Origin: Bacteroidales bacterium | GTDB lineage: Bacteria > Bacteroidota > Bacteroidia > Bacteroidales > Muribaculaceae | Reading direction: 5' to 3' | Assembly (NCBI GenBank): GCA_019420545.1 | Contig: JAHZGZ010000043.1 | Location: 1-13,127 of the forward strand | Length of the DNA stretch: 13,127 nucleotides | Part shown: piece after piece, positions 6,756-13,127 of the stretch | Numbering within the stretch: position 1 is the stretch's first letter | How the letters are laid out: every line of letters starts with the position of its first letter | The notes under the pieces: model-generated | Told to the model about the DNA's origin: nothing | Database searches by the model: none | What the model saw: the letters and a program-made list of their open reading frames with translations, nothing else | Made by a program: the position numbers and the translations under genes

Positions 6756-6830
6756 TCAGGGATTGATAAGCAAGCCCGACATAAGCCGACGGTCGGATTC
6801 GGAGGCATCTACGATTAAAACTCTGTTCAT
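6756..6830 (-). pseudogene. 5' remnant of a second RteB-like regulator gene
   Basis: The minus strand encodes 24 residues, starting MNRVLIV and ending GLLINP, followed by TGA at 6758-6756. The first 21 residues match the intact regulator at 2085-3353 with one change (Asp8 here, Glu8 there); Asp is the canonical acidic residue at this position. At DNA level 63 of 69 bases agree (6763-6831 with 3286-3354). Similarity stops at the start codon on one side and abruptly after codon 23 on the other. It is therefore a truncated copy or a recombination scar rather than a working gene, although a 24-residue peptide cannot be excluded. Confidence 0.8.
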
Positions 6831-6831
6831 T
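6763..6831. repeat. Direct repeat copy 2 (matches 3286-3354)
   Basis: This is the second copy of the 69-base repeat, at an offset of 3477 bases with 6 mismatches. With copy 1 it brackets the phosphatase/MFS/SugE/Crp cassette. Confidence 0.85.
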
Positions 6832-6849
6832 AATGATTAAAGAATTAAA

Positions 6850-6876
6850 GCAAATGGCAGGAATCCCGCCATTTGC
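6850..6876 (-). terminator. Terminator of the receptor/DUF4249 operon
   Basis: A perfect 9-bp stem (gcaaatggc 6850-6858 with gccatttgc 6868-6876) has a 9-base loop. Reading the minus strand, it is followed by a T-rich stretch. It lies about 50 bases downstream of the DUF4249 stop, as expected for a rho-independent terminator. Confidence 0.8.
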
Positions 6877-6927
6877 CTATTAGTGAATATTTTTATTGTA
6901 TAATAGTTGCGTTTCGCAGTATCTTGT

Positions 6928-7737
6928 TCAGTCTTCAATATCCGAATAATGGAATACAAATGATCTAGATGTGGTTGTATAGGCTGAGAAGTAACCCAGA
7001 ACATCTCCATTAAAATTATATATCGGATTTGAATGATTTTGTCCAGAAAGTTTTGCCGAGAACAGATAGTCATAGGTTTTCATATCTATGGCTCTTACTT
7101 CGATGGTTATATCATCTCCTTCAAACAAAATGGAATCATAATCGTCAGGGTCATTTTTCTCTGCCTTATCACGGCTCATGCAGCTTATATCAAACTGTAT
7201 AGTGCTGTTTGAGCTATCAAGGTCACGCACGACATTCCATTTAAATAATTTGCCATTACGGAGTATCCGATAGTAATAATAGTTTATGTCATCGGCTTTG
7301 TCGCTTACATCAACTATCAGATGAAGCATATCGTTTCCCATCATTTCCTCCCATCGCATCCGGGTGGATATAATTTCAGTATATCCCGGCATCGTTGAGC
7401 TTGAAATGAAAGATTCACCTTCTATAACTACTGTAAGAGTGTATGTTTCACCGGGTTTACCAACGAATGAACGAGAACGGTATATGCCATCTTTATCGTA
7501 CACCAGAGTTTCTTTAATACCGTTATCCGAAGACAGTGTAACGGATTGAACCTCTATTCCGTCCTTTAACACGGGGTCGTCAATATCCCGAGTCCCGGTT
7601 ATAACTACTCCAGAGCCGTCGTTACAGACATGACCCTCTATCACATAAAGCGGGTCTATCGGACGATAGTCAAGCTGAATTTCCTCCTCACACGAGGACA
7701 GTAGGCACAATGCCAATATACAATATAGGTATTTCAT
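6928..7737 (-). CDS. DUF4249 lipoprotein, partner of the TonB-dependent receptor
   Basis: A 269-residue lipoprotein. The signal peptide ends in a lipobox LLSSC with Cys16 as the lipidation site. The following EEE is the kind of acidic stretch that acts as a surface-export signal in Bacteroidetes lipoproteins, so the protein is probably on the outer face of the outer membrane. The mature start (LDYRPIDPLYVIEGHV) followed by a beta-rich body matches the DUF4249 family, which is regularly encoded beside TonB-dependent receptors. The gene follows the receptor after 6 bases, so they form one operon. It probably assists substrate capture, as SusD-like proteins do for SusC, though no SusD fold is seen and the substrate is unknown. 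A strong terminator follows. Confidence 0.8.
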   Translation of the reverse strand: MKYLYCILALCLLSSCEEEIQLDYRPIDPLYVIEGHVCNDGSGVVITGTRDIDDPVLKDGIEVQSVTLSSDNGIKETLVYDKDGIYRSRSFVGKPGETYTLTVVIEGESFISSSTMPGYTEIISTRMRWEEMMGNDMLHLIVDVSDKADDINYYYYRILRNGKLFKWNVVRDLDSSNSTIQFDISCMSRDKAEKNDPDDYDSILFEGDDITIEVRAIDMKTYDYLFSAKLSGQNHSNPIYNFNGDVLGYFSAYTTTSRSFVFHYSDIED

Positions 7738-7743
7738 TTGTTT

Positions 7744-10047
7744 TCAAAATTTTAATGTGTACGACACAGATGGGACCAGCCCGAAAAGTGAATGTTTCAT
7801 GGTCTTAAATCCGGTCGGAGCATTTTCATCTGTCTCAAACACTATCAGAAATGGATTGTAGCGCGAATAGGCGTTGTATATTCCGAATGACCATTCATAA
7901 GTAAGTTTCGGCCCTTCATGTGTATATGTCGCACTTAAATCCAATCGGTGATACGCAGGTGCGCGGTATCCGTTTCTTTCGGCGTAATGGAACATATGAA
8001 TCCCGTCAACCTCATATTTCGCACTTGGAGCCGTCAATGCCTGTCCTGTGTTGAATACCCATGCGGCAGACATATTCCATTTTTTATTGAACTGATATAT
8101 TCCGACTACAGATATATCATGGCGTCGGTCGTTGCCGGCAGTGTACCACTCTCCGTTATTTATACCGGCTATCTTGTTCTGCGCCCAAGACAATGTATAG
8201 CCGACCCACCCGGTCAGTTTGCCTGCGTTCTTGCGTAAGGTGAATTCAAAACCATATGCGCGGCCCTTGCCTCCCAAGAGAATACGCTCTATCTCAATTT
8301 CGGAATTGAATGATTTTCCGTCCTTGTAATCATATATATTGCTGATATTCTTATAGAACACCTCGCCGGATATTTCCCATCGGGTGTTTCCAAAGAGTGC
8401 CACATATCCGGCACTAACCTGATCGGCTGTCTGAGGCTTTATGATGTTGCTGGTCATGGCATATCTGTCAAAGGGCATCGAAGACCCGGTGCTGCGTATG
8501 GCATGAATATTCTGCGAACTCCTGCTGTATGCCATTTTAATGCTTTGCAAATCAGTTATGCGATAATTGATGCTCAATCGCGGTTCAACTGACAGATATG
8601 TCTTATATGGTTTACCGTTACGAGGTGTAAAACTGTCGGTTATATTACCGCCCTCATCCACTTTGTAATATGGGGAACCTCCTAATGCCGACATTATGCC
8701 CAGACGGAGGCCACCCATCACATGAACACGCTCGTTTATGGCCCAGTCGTCATTTATCCACACTCCGCTTTCCCAACCTCGGCGTTGCTCCTTTTGATGA
8801 GTGGTTCCCATAGTCCATTCAGCGGATTTCAAGTCAATAAGAGCTGACTGCAATCCAAAATCCACATAATGATTCTCGTGAGGATTCCAAGAAAATGTAT
8901 ATTTTATACCTGTCTGACGCAGATGCCCGTTCATATTGTCATCCTCGGATGTTATCTGCATACCCATGTCGTTTATAAAATTGCCATGATATAGTGTAGC
9001 TACCGATGCAATCTGGTCATTAAATGTATGATACCATTTTGTCGTTGTAGTGATATTGCCCCACTGCATATTCATCATATCACTCATTCCGAGATTATCA
9101 CGCCCGACAAATAAAGACACCGCGAGTTTGTCATTGTATCCTATATTGTAATTCACTTTTGCGTTTATGTCATAGAAATAGAGTGAGTTATCTTTGAACT
9201 GGTCTGTGAATTTCAGAAACATATCCATATAGGAACGTCTTGCAGAAACAAAGAACGAAAGTTTATCTTTGATTATCGGTCCTTCAATATCAAATTTAGC
9301 GGATAACAATCCTACCGTGAAAGAGCCTTTGTATCTTTCTGCATTACCGGCTTTGGTATTTACATCAAACACAGACGATGTTGCCCCGCCATAACGGGCT
9401 GGAATCTGACCTTTGTAGAGTGTGGCACTTGATAACGCAGGGTCGTTGAATGTTGAAAAGAATCCGAACAGATGTCCCGAATTTATAACCGGGGCATCGT
9501 CAAGCAGTACAAGATTCTGACTTGCGGTCCCACCACGCACCTGAAAGCCGCCGGTACCATCACCTTCTGCCGAAACGCCGGGGAGTAGCTGCAAGGATTT
9601 GAGTATGTCGCGCTCTCCAAACAATACGGGAGTTTTAGACATTTCATCAAGGTCAATACGCTCCATTCCCGGTTGCGTGTTTTTTAGCCTGTCCATCACG
9701 GAACGTGACAGCACAACGACCTCAGACAATTCGCTCGTGGAGCTTTGCAGCGAGAAATCAAGTATTGTATCGCACGATAACATGATCCTGCGTCTGTCGT
9801 TCTCAAAACCTATATATGAACATTCAATATCATACGAGCCTTCTTTCATGGAAAGCTCATAATTGCCGTCAACATCCGTTGCCGTTCCGGTGCTGCCACA
9901 TCTTACCGAGGCCCCGATAAGAGGCTCCTTTGTTTCCGCCTCCATTACCCGGCCTTTTATGACGAATGTTTGCTGTGCAAATGCGTCAGCGGCACTTAAT
10001 ACCACTGCCATTGTTAACAGTATAATTGTCTTTTTCAATTTAACCAT
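7744..10047 (-). CDS. TonB-dependent receptor with carboxypeptidase-regulatory-like N-terminal domain
   Basis: A 767-residue outer-membrane transporter. A signal peptide (about 1-24, ending DAFA) precedes a carboxypeptidase-regulatory-like beta domain (about 28-108; IKGRVMEAETKEPLIGASV). The plug follows (about 120-230; LLPGVSAEGDGTGGFQVRGG and LLDDAPVINSGHLFGFFSTFN). The beta barrel runs to the last residue, ending SYTLKF with the terminal Phe required for outer-membrane insertion. No extra N-terminal sigma/anti-sigma signalling domain is present. Length is smaller than SusC-type receptors (about 1000) and suits the DUF4249-paired class. Import of a small ligand driven by TonB is expected; the ligand is unknown. 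It is the first gene of a two-gene operon and is divergent from an AraC-type regulator. Confidence 0.9.
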   Translation of the reverse strand: MVKLKKTIILLTMAVVLSAADAFAQQTFVIKGRVMEAETKEPLIGASVRCGSTGTATDVDGNYELSMKEGSYDIECSYIGFENDRRRIMLSCDTILDFSLQSSTSELSEVVVLSRSVMDRLKNTQPGMERIDLDEMSKTPVLFGERDILKSLQLLPGVSAEGDGTGGFQVRGGTASQNLVLLDDAPVINSGHLFGFFSTFNDPALSSATLYKGQIPARYGGATSSVFDVNTKAGNAERYKGSFTVGLLSAKFDIEGPIIKDKLSFFVSARRSYMDMFLKFTDQFKDNSLYFYDINAKVNYNIGYNDKLAVSLFVGRDNLGMSDMMNMQWGNITTTTKWYHTFNDQIASVATLYHGNFINDMGMQITSEDDNMNGHLRQTGIKYTFSWNPHENHYVDFGLQSALIDLKSAEWTMGTTHQKEQRRGWESGVWINDDWAINERVHVMGGLRLGIMSALGGSPYYKVDEGGNITDSFTPRNGKPYKTYLSVEPRLSINYRITDLQSIKMAYSRSSQNIHAIRSTGSSMPFDRYAMTSNIIKPQTADQVSAGYVALFGNTRWEISGEVFYKNISNIYDYKDGKSFNSEIEIERILLGGKGRAYGFEFTLRKNAGKLTGWVGYTLSWAQNKIAGINNGEWYTAGNDRRHDISVVGIYQFNKKWNMSAAWVFNTGQALTAPSAKYEVDGIHMFHYAERNGYRAPAYHRLDLSATYTHEGPKLTYEWSFGIYNAYSRYNPFLIVFETDENAPTGFKTMKHSLFGLVPSVSYTLKF

Positions 10048-10073
10048 ACATTACGACGCTATTAAATCCGGTG

Positions 10074-10104
10074 CAAAATTACTGCCGTATGTTCCGACAC
10101 AAAA
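10074..10104 (-). promoter_or_regulatory. Promoter of the TonB receptor operon
   Basis: The minus strand carries a perfect -7 box TAATTTTG (10081-10074), with TTTTG at 10104-10100 as the -33 element and an 18-base spacer. The start codon follows 26 bases after the -7 box. This is a good Bacteroidetes sigma-ABfr-type promoter. Confidence 0.75.
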
Positions 10105-10168
10105 GGTCAAATCTTTGAACAAATTGGACTATTCTTAAAATGAAGGGCTAAAATTCAGATTTTTAATC

Positions 10169-10176
10169 TAATTTTG
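10169..10176 (+). promoter_or_regulatory. -7 box of the AraC-type regulator gene
   Basis: TAATTTTG matches TAnnTTTG and lies 26 bases before ATG 10203. No clear -33 box is seen. Confidence 0.6.
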
Positions 10177-10202
10177 TGGTCTAAAAAACAAGCATACCAA
10201 TA

Positions 10203-11067
10203 ATGATACGGAAGAATTCAATTCTAAAACGGCTGACTTCATGCCCAGAAACCTGTCGCCTTGACGACGATTTCTTTGTCATTGACATAACGGCTGATGA
10301 CTTTCCGGAAATTCCGGTGATTAACCATATGTATCAGTGTAGCGTATGTATAAGTGGAATATGTAAGAGTCGTGTAAATCTCAAGACCGTTGTATCTCCA
10401 CCCGGTTCAGTAGGATTCACGTTGCCCGGACAAGTGGTGGAGATTATATCTGTGACAGAGGACTATAAGGCCACATTAATATCCTTATCGCCTGAATTTA
10501 TAAGCTCTATGGGATTCCCGTATAATCTGAATATCTCAAATGTCCTTACCTCCAATCCTGTCGTCTTGCCTTCTAAAGAGGAGAACGAGGCGATCAGATT
10601 GTTCTGTGGGATGGCGCGCAGGATTCTCGCCCGTCAACGGCCACATATCCACGAGATATTGCGGAATCTTACATCATACAGCATGGCAGACAGCATTGTG
10701 GCGAAAATACCTCCCATATTGTCAAGAGAGGAAAATCTTGCCCAACAATACATCAATAATGTCAGTCAGAAATAATGTCAGTCAGAATTATCATCGAAGA
10801 AGAAAGGTTATTGACTATGCTTTAAAAATGAACATTACGCCCGGTTATCTTTCCTCTGTTGTAAAAAATGTTACAGGCAAAAGTGCGGCTGAGTGGATTG
10901 AGGAATATGTATTGATGGAGGCAAAGGCCTTGCTTGCATCGACCGACATGACCATTCAACAAATTTGCTATCAGCTCAATTTCCCTACACAATCATTCTT
11001 CGGAAAATATTTCAAAACCCACACAGGCGTTTCACCAAAAGCCTATCGCAGCCAGAATAAAAAATAA
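10203..11067 (+). pseudogene. AraC-family regulator, frameshifted by a 16-bp tandem duplication
   Basis: The first frame runs from ATG 10203 to TAA 10773-10775 (190 codons) and gives the N-terminal domain only. The C-terminal AraC DNA-binding domain continues in another frame to TAA 11065-11067, with helix-turn-helix 1 around NITPGYLSSVVKNVTG and helix 2 around MTIQQICYQLNFPTQSFFGKYF. Removing one copy of the repeat at 10755-10786 joins them exactly into a 282-residue protein (NNVSQ then NYHRRRKV), the usual size for the family. The gene is divergent from the TonB receptor operon and is its likely regulator. As written it would make a truncated protein without DNA-binding domain. Neither the ATG at 10775 nor the overlap restores the frame; an internal ATG at 10828 could make only the C-terminal part. 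Confidence 0.9.
10755..10786. repeat. Exact tandem duplication of 16 bp inside the AraC-type gene
   Basis: The unit aataatgtcagtcaga occurs at 10755-10770 and again at 10771-10786 with no mismatch. Sixteen is not a multiple of three, so the second copy shifts the frame. Slipped-strand loss of one unit would restore the gene. Confidence 0.97.
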
Positions 11068-11069
11068 AA

Positions 11070-11099
11070 GGACGAATTTTGATATTCCAAAATCCGCCC
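11070..11099. terminator. Probable bidirectional terminator after the AraC-type gene
   Basis: The stem attttg (11076-11081) with caaaat (11088-11093) has a 6-base loop and is extended by imperfect cg and gg/cc pairing to 11099. An A-rich run lies on the left side, so the minus strand has the better T-tract. It sits between the convergent AraC-type gene and the helicase remnant. Confidence 0.55.
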
Positions 11100-11105
11100 T
11101 ATAAT

Positions 11106-11420
11106 TCACATTATTCTAACTCTTTTTTCAGATTTAGAAATTATACTGTAATTTGAGAAAGGCTCTGCTACCATAGTTTTCTTATCACCGATTGATTGGG
11201 CGGGAACATCAGCATGGTTAACGTGCTGTGGAGTTTCTTCGTGCTTAACCGCTTCGCCGAAGTCCTGCTTTTCCTGCTTGGGGGCAAGCTCGGCGGTAAT
11301 CTTTTGGTCGAGGGTGGCAAGCTCCGCTTTGAGGGCTTTCAGCTCGTCTTCCTTGCCCCATGTTCGGGCGGCGATAGCTTGAAGTGTCGGCAGATCCACA
11401 CGGAGTTTTTCCGATGTTCC
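11106..11420 (-). pseudogene. C-terminal remnant of a large ICE helicase/DNA methylase
   Basis: The open stretch translates to about 104 residues beginning GTSEKLRVDLPTLQ (a GTG at 11399 gives 97 of them) after an in-frame TAA at 11423-11421. The segment LPTLQAIAARTWGKEDELKALK is one I recognise from the extreme C-terminus of the roughly 1900-residue SNF2-like helicase/N-6 methylase proteins of Bacteroides conjugative elements. There it follows a coiled-coil-like stretch and precedes a variable acidic tail, as here. No Shine-Dalgarno site or catalytic motif remains, so this is the stub left when the rest of the gene was deleted. The breakpoint is near 11420. Confidence 0.75.
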
Positions 11421-11492
11421 TTATTTATCGTTTTTATCGTTTCTTATATTATAGTCAAAGAGAATGGTTTGATAAATGAAGTTGGGAATATG

Positions 11493-11652
11493 GCATAGCG
11501 GTGGCCGTCAGCGTATCTTCTGACACGGACAGACCGGGCTTCCATCGGCGCGAAGCAGTGCCGGCACAGACTATGCGGGATGGGTTACAGCTATCTCCGT
11601 CGCCAGTGGCGACCTTCCTCCGCTGTCGGGAGGGCATCGGCTAAGTAAGCCG
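11493..11652. other. GC-rich foldable block, candidate structured RNA or DNA site
   Basis: The outer pair gcatag (11493-11498) with ctatgc (11571-11576) encloses hairpin gtcag/ctgac (11507-11511, 11520-11524), which can extend with ccgt/acgg, and a perfect 10-bp palindrome gtgccggcac (11558-11567). Beyond it lie hairpins gtcgcc-agt-ggcgac (11599-11613) and cggct-aagta-agccg (11638-11652). The density of perfect stems and the GC content stand out against the AT-rich surroundings. I do not recognise a family. Confidence 0.4.
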
Positions 11653-11832
11653 GAAATGAATTTTGTAATCAGTCATTCTTGTCATTTTTTGGATTGTGGA
11701 TTAAGTGGTGTCTGTCAGCAGTCATGTGGCCATGTAGCTACAATCAACTGACCGGGTTATTTGTCGGAAATACATTCGGTATTACGATTTACAGGCAGAA
11801 TAGTAAACTGGCGATAACATCGTCCGGTTAGC

Positions 11833-11991
11833 AGTTCTGTAATAGAATAAGATGATTGAACTCTACGGGAGGATGTAAGCCTGTCATACTCCATACCTGT
11901 GGACCGATATTTCAAATGTACTCTTTGCGGATTGATAATCAGAACGGCGGTTCGTCGGATAGTTCCGTAATAATATAAGTAAATCGAACTC
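11833..11991. repeat. Degenerate direct repeat pair (31 bases, 128 bases apart)
   Basis: The segments at 11833-11863 and 11961-11991 agree at 24 of 31 positions (agtt[c]-gtaata-...-gaactc), with weaker similarity (tcgtc, gg, tag) for about 14 bases upstream of each. They may be degenerate binding sites or a decayed duplication. Confidence 0.5.
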
Positions 11992-12244
11992 CTTGAAGGC
12001 AGTCTTGACTGTCAATCGCTCTACAAAGAAACAAAATAAAATCCATTTTAGCAAGCCATTAAAGCAGGCAATTATTTAGCAAACAGAGGTTTGCGTTCAG
12101 ATTTCCTCGCTTTTCCCCGGATTTCCCGAAAGTGAAGCCGATTTTTTAACATTTCGCCGTGAAGATTTTTTGACCGCAGGTATGAGCCGCGTATCAATCG
12201 CCGGGATTTTTCTCTCATCGCTGGTAAATCCGGAATTTTTTTCG

Positions 12245-12252
12245 TATCTTTA
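12245..12252 (+). promoter_or_regulatory. Possible -7 box for the mobAB operon
   Basis: TATCTTTA in the context cgtatctttatatc is one base from TAnnTTTG. It lies about 290 bases before mobA, which would give a leader containing the cloverleaf at 12384-12448. No good -33 element is seen. Confidence 0.3.
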
Positions 12253-12367
12253 TATCAGCATCAAGGGGATTTTCTTCCTCCGGGCTTTGAAAAGCGGTCT
12301 TATCCCACCTTCAGAATGATACGGGCATCGTCTGATTTTTACTATACCGTTTTTCTTACTGGAAGAA

Positions 12368-12448
12368 TGTCCACATGGACATAGCAAGGTGTCCGTTCAG
12401 TTACTGAACGGGTTTCGGGTAACTCACGTTCCCACGAAACGACCTTGC
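12368..12448. other. Cloverleaf-like structure upstream of mobA, candidate oriT
   Basis: The inverted repeat tgtcca-ca-tggaca (12368-12381) is followed by a three-way fold. The outer stem is gcaaggt (12384-12390) with accttgc (12442-12448). The first arm is ccgttcag-tta-ctgaacgg (12393-12411, 8 perfect bp). The second arm is gtttcg (12412-12417) with cgaaac (12435-12440), containing ggg-t-aac/gtt-ccc. It lies about 95 bases upstream of mobA. A dense set of inverted repeats upstream of relaxase genes suits an origin of transfer or an autoregulatory leader. Confidence 0.5.
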
Positions 12449-12541
12449 AATGCAGATATTCTCCAAAGTCGAATATCCCGTGTCATTACCTGCGGTACTC
12501 CATTTCCCGCTGATGCAGACCACCACAAATCCATAAATATT

Positions 12542-12964
12542 ATGACTGAAATTTCTAAAAACGGGCGACCGCCGTCGCCCAACCGATGCACCCACTGCGT
12601 CATGGTACGCTTTGACGACCTCGAATGGGATGCCCTCACAAGGATGATGGAGAAAGCCGACGAAACAGTCAGGGCGACTTTCATCAAGCGGCTCATATTC
12701 GGAAAGCCGTTCAAAGTTCTTACCACCGACCGCTCACTTGCCGTTTACTGCGCCAAACTATCTGAATTTTTCGCACAGTACCGCACTGTCGGGGTGAACT
12801 ATGACCTCGTTGTGAAGGAGCTTCGCGCCAATTTCACCGAGAAAAAAGCCATGACGCTTCTATACAAACTGGAGAAAGCCACCCTAGAGATGGCGAAAAT
12901 CACGGCTGATGTAAGGGCGTTGTCACTGCAATTCGATGAACAATGGTCGCTAAAATCTCGATAG
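12542..12964 (+). CDS. mobA: MobA-like mobilization protein of CTnDOT-type elements
   Basis: A 140-residue protein that resembles the MobA/conjugal-transfer accessory protein of CTnDOT-family conjugative transposons. A basic start (SKNGRPPSPNRC) leads into an RHH-like N-terminal part (CVMVRFDDLEWDALTRMM, 19-36). Next come FIKRLIFGKPFKVL (47-60), the conserved block YRTVGVNYDLVVKELRANFTEKKAM (80-104) and a helical end. The frame is open further upstream to 12389, but the ATG at 12542 is preferred: it matches the family's length, and the upstream stretch overlaps the cloverleaf. It would help the relaxase bind oriT. The relaxase gene overlaps its 3' end by 22 bases, so translation is coupled. 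Confidence 0.85.
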   Translation: MTEISKNGRPPSPNRCTHCVMVRFDDLEWDALTRMMEKADETVRATFIKRLIFGKPFKVLTTDRSLAVYCAKLSEFFAQYRTVGVNYDLVVKELRANFTEKKAMTLLYKLEKATLEMAKITADVRALSLQFDEQWSLKSR

Positions 12965-13127
12965 GATCATCGCTCTACGGCGCGCTGTCATACAACGGGG
13001 AGAAGATGAATAAGGAGCAGGGGCGTGTGTTGGGAGCTAACAAAATAATTCTTCCGGCAGACGGGCAGATCGACATAGCCCGCATGGTGGAGAATTTCAA
13101 CGCCTTCATGCCCAAGACCGGCAAGAC
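12943..13127 (+). CDS. mobB: MobB-type relaxase of CTnDOT-type elements (N-terminal part)
   Basis: The frame opens at ATG 12943, inside the end of mobA, and runs off the right edge after 61 codons. The start MVAKISIGSSLYGALSYNGEK and the following GRVLGANKII are typical of the N-terminus of the relaxase in CTnDOT-like conjugative elements, where an N-terminal Tyr acts in nicking; Tyr12 and Tyr17 are the candidates. The histidine triad would lie further on, outside the window. It belongs to a different relaxase type from the protein at 782-1795, which shows that two transfer systems are present. Confidence 0.85.
   Translation, partial: MVAKISIGSSLYGALSYNGEKMNKEQGRVLGANKIILPADGQIDIARMVENFNAFMPKTGK

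Larger units (their letters stand above)
11421..12541. other. Long non-coding region between the helicase stub and mobA
   Basis: No convincing gene is present in these 1121 bases; open frames are short and lack recognisable motifs or initiation sites. The region contains a GC-rich foldable block (11493-11652), a 10-bp palindrome tgtagctaca (11733-11742), a degenerate 31-base direct repeat (11833-11863, 11961-11991), small hairpins cagtc-tt-gactg (12000-12011) and gcaaac-agag-gtttgc (12079-12094), a possible promoter at 12245 and an oriT-like structure ending at 12448. Confidence 0.6.

Noticed and set aside
10540..10754. Independent upstream start for the AraC C-terminal frame at 10540
   Set aside because: The stretch before the duplication in that frame is a shifted reading of the AraC N-terminal domain, not a real protein.
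11558..11600. Group I intron core (cagacta near 11566-11573)
   Set aside because: Only a short match to the R element; the matching P, Q and S elements are not found and no exons flank it.
12389..12541. Upstream extension of mobA to the first possible start at 12389
   Set aside because: The extension has no family resemblance, overlaps the cloverleaf, and the ATG at 12542 gives the expected MobA length.

Overview
This window reads as Bacteroidales DNA (Bacteroides, Phocaeicola, Parabacteroides or a close relative). Four putative promoters carry the Bacteroidetes -7 box TAnnTTTG. There is a TonB-dependent receptor/DUF4249 lipoprotein pair, and the mobilization genes are of Bacteroides conjugative-element types. 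It is an accessory region in which pieces of at least two mobile elements lie next to each other. All family assignments come from reading translated motifs; no database search was run.

Layout: (1) 1-1795 is a mobilization module on the + strand: the tail of a toprim/primase-like protein, an oriT-like spacer with 16-bp iterons and inverted repeats, a MobC-like accessory protein and a relaxase with an HPHCH motif. (2) 1796-2084 is a spacer between convergent genes that can fold into a three-way junction competing with an alternative hairpin. (3) 2085-3353 (-) encodes an RteB/NtrC-like regulator whose receiver, Walker B and GAFTGA positions are all degenerate. (4) 3616-6357 is a cargo cassette: a minus-strand operon (SugE/Gdx-type SMR exporter, MFS transporter, low-molecular-weight tyrosine phosphatase) divergent from a Crp/Fnr-family regulator, with a strong 40-bp dyad between the two promoters. 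(5) 6358-6830 holds short direct repeats and a 24-codon remnant of a second copy of the regulator in (3), so a 69-bp direct repeat (91% identical) flanks the cassette. (6) 6850-11099 is a TonB-dependent receptor/DUF4249 operon (-) with its own terminator, divergent from an AraC-family regulator (+) that is broken by an exact 16-bp tandem duplication. (7) 11106-11420 (-) is the C-terminal stub of a very large ICE helicase/methylase. (8) 11421-12541 is about 1.1 kb of non-coding DNA with several foldable blocks, ending in an oriT-like cloverleaf. (9) 12542-13127 (+) is the start of a CTnDOT-type mobA-mobB operon.

How the parts work together: the two relaxase modules would process DNA for transfer. 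The Crp-like protein probably controls the efflux/phosphatase operon through the shared dyad. The AraC-like protein probably controlled the receptor operon before the duplication. Gene stubs and flanking repeats point to repeated recombination between related elements. I found no single complete new system. The most promising leads are the duplication-broken AraC switch, the degenerate activator with its flanking stub, and the two foldable intergenic blocks.
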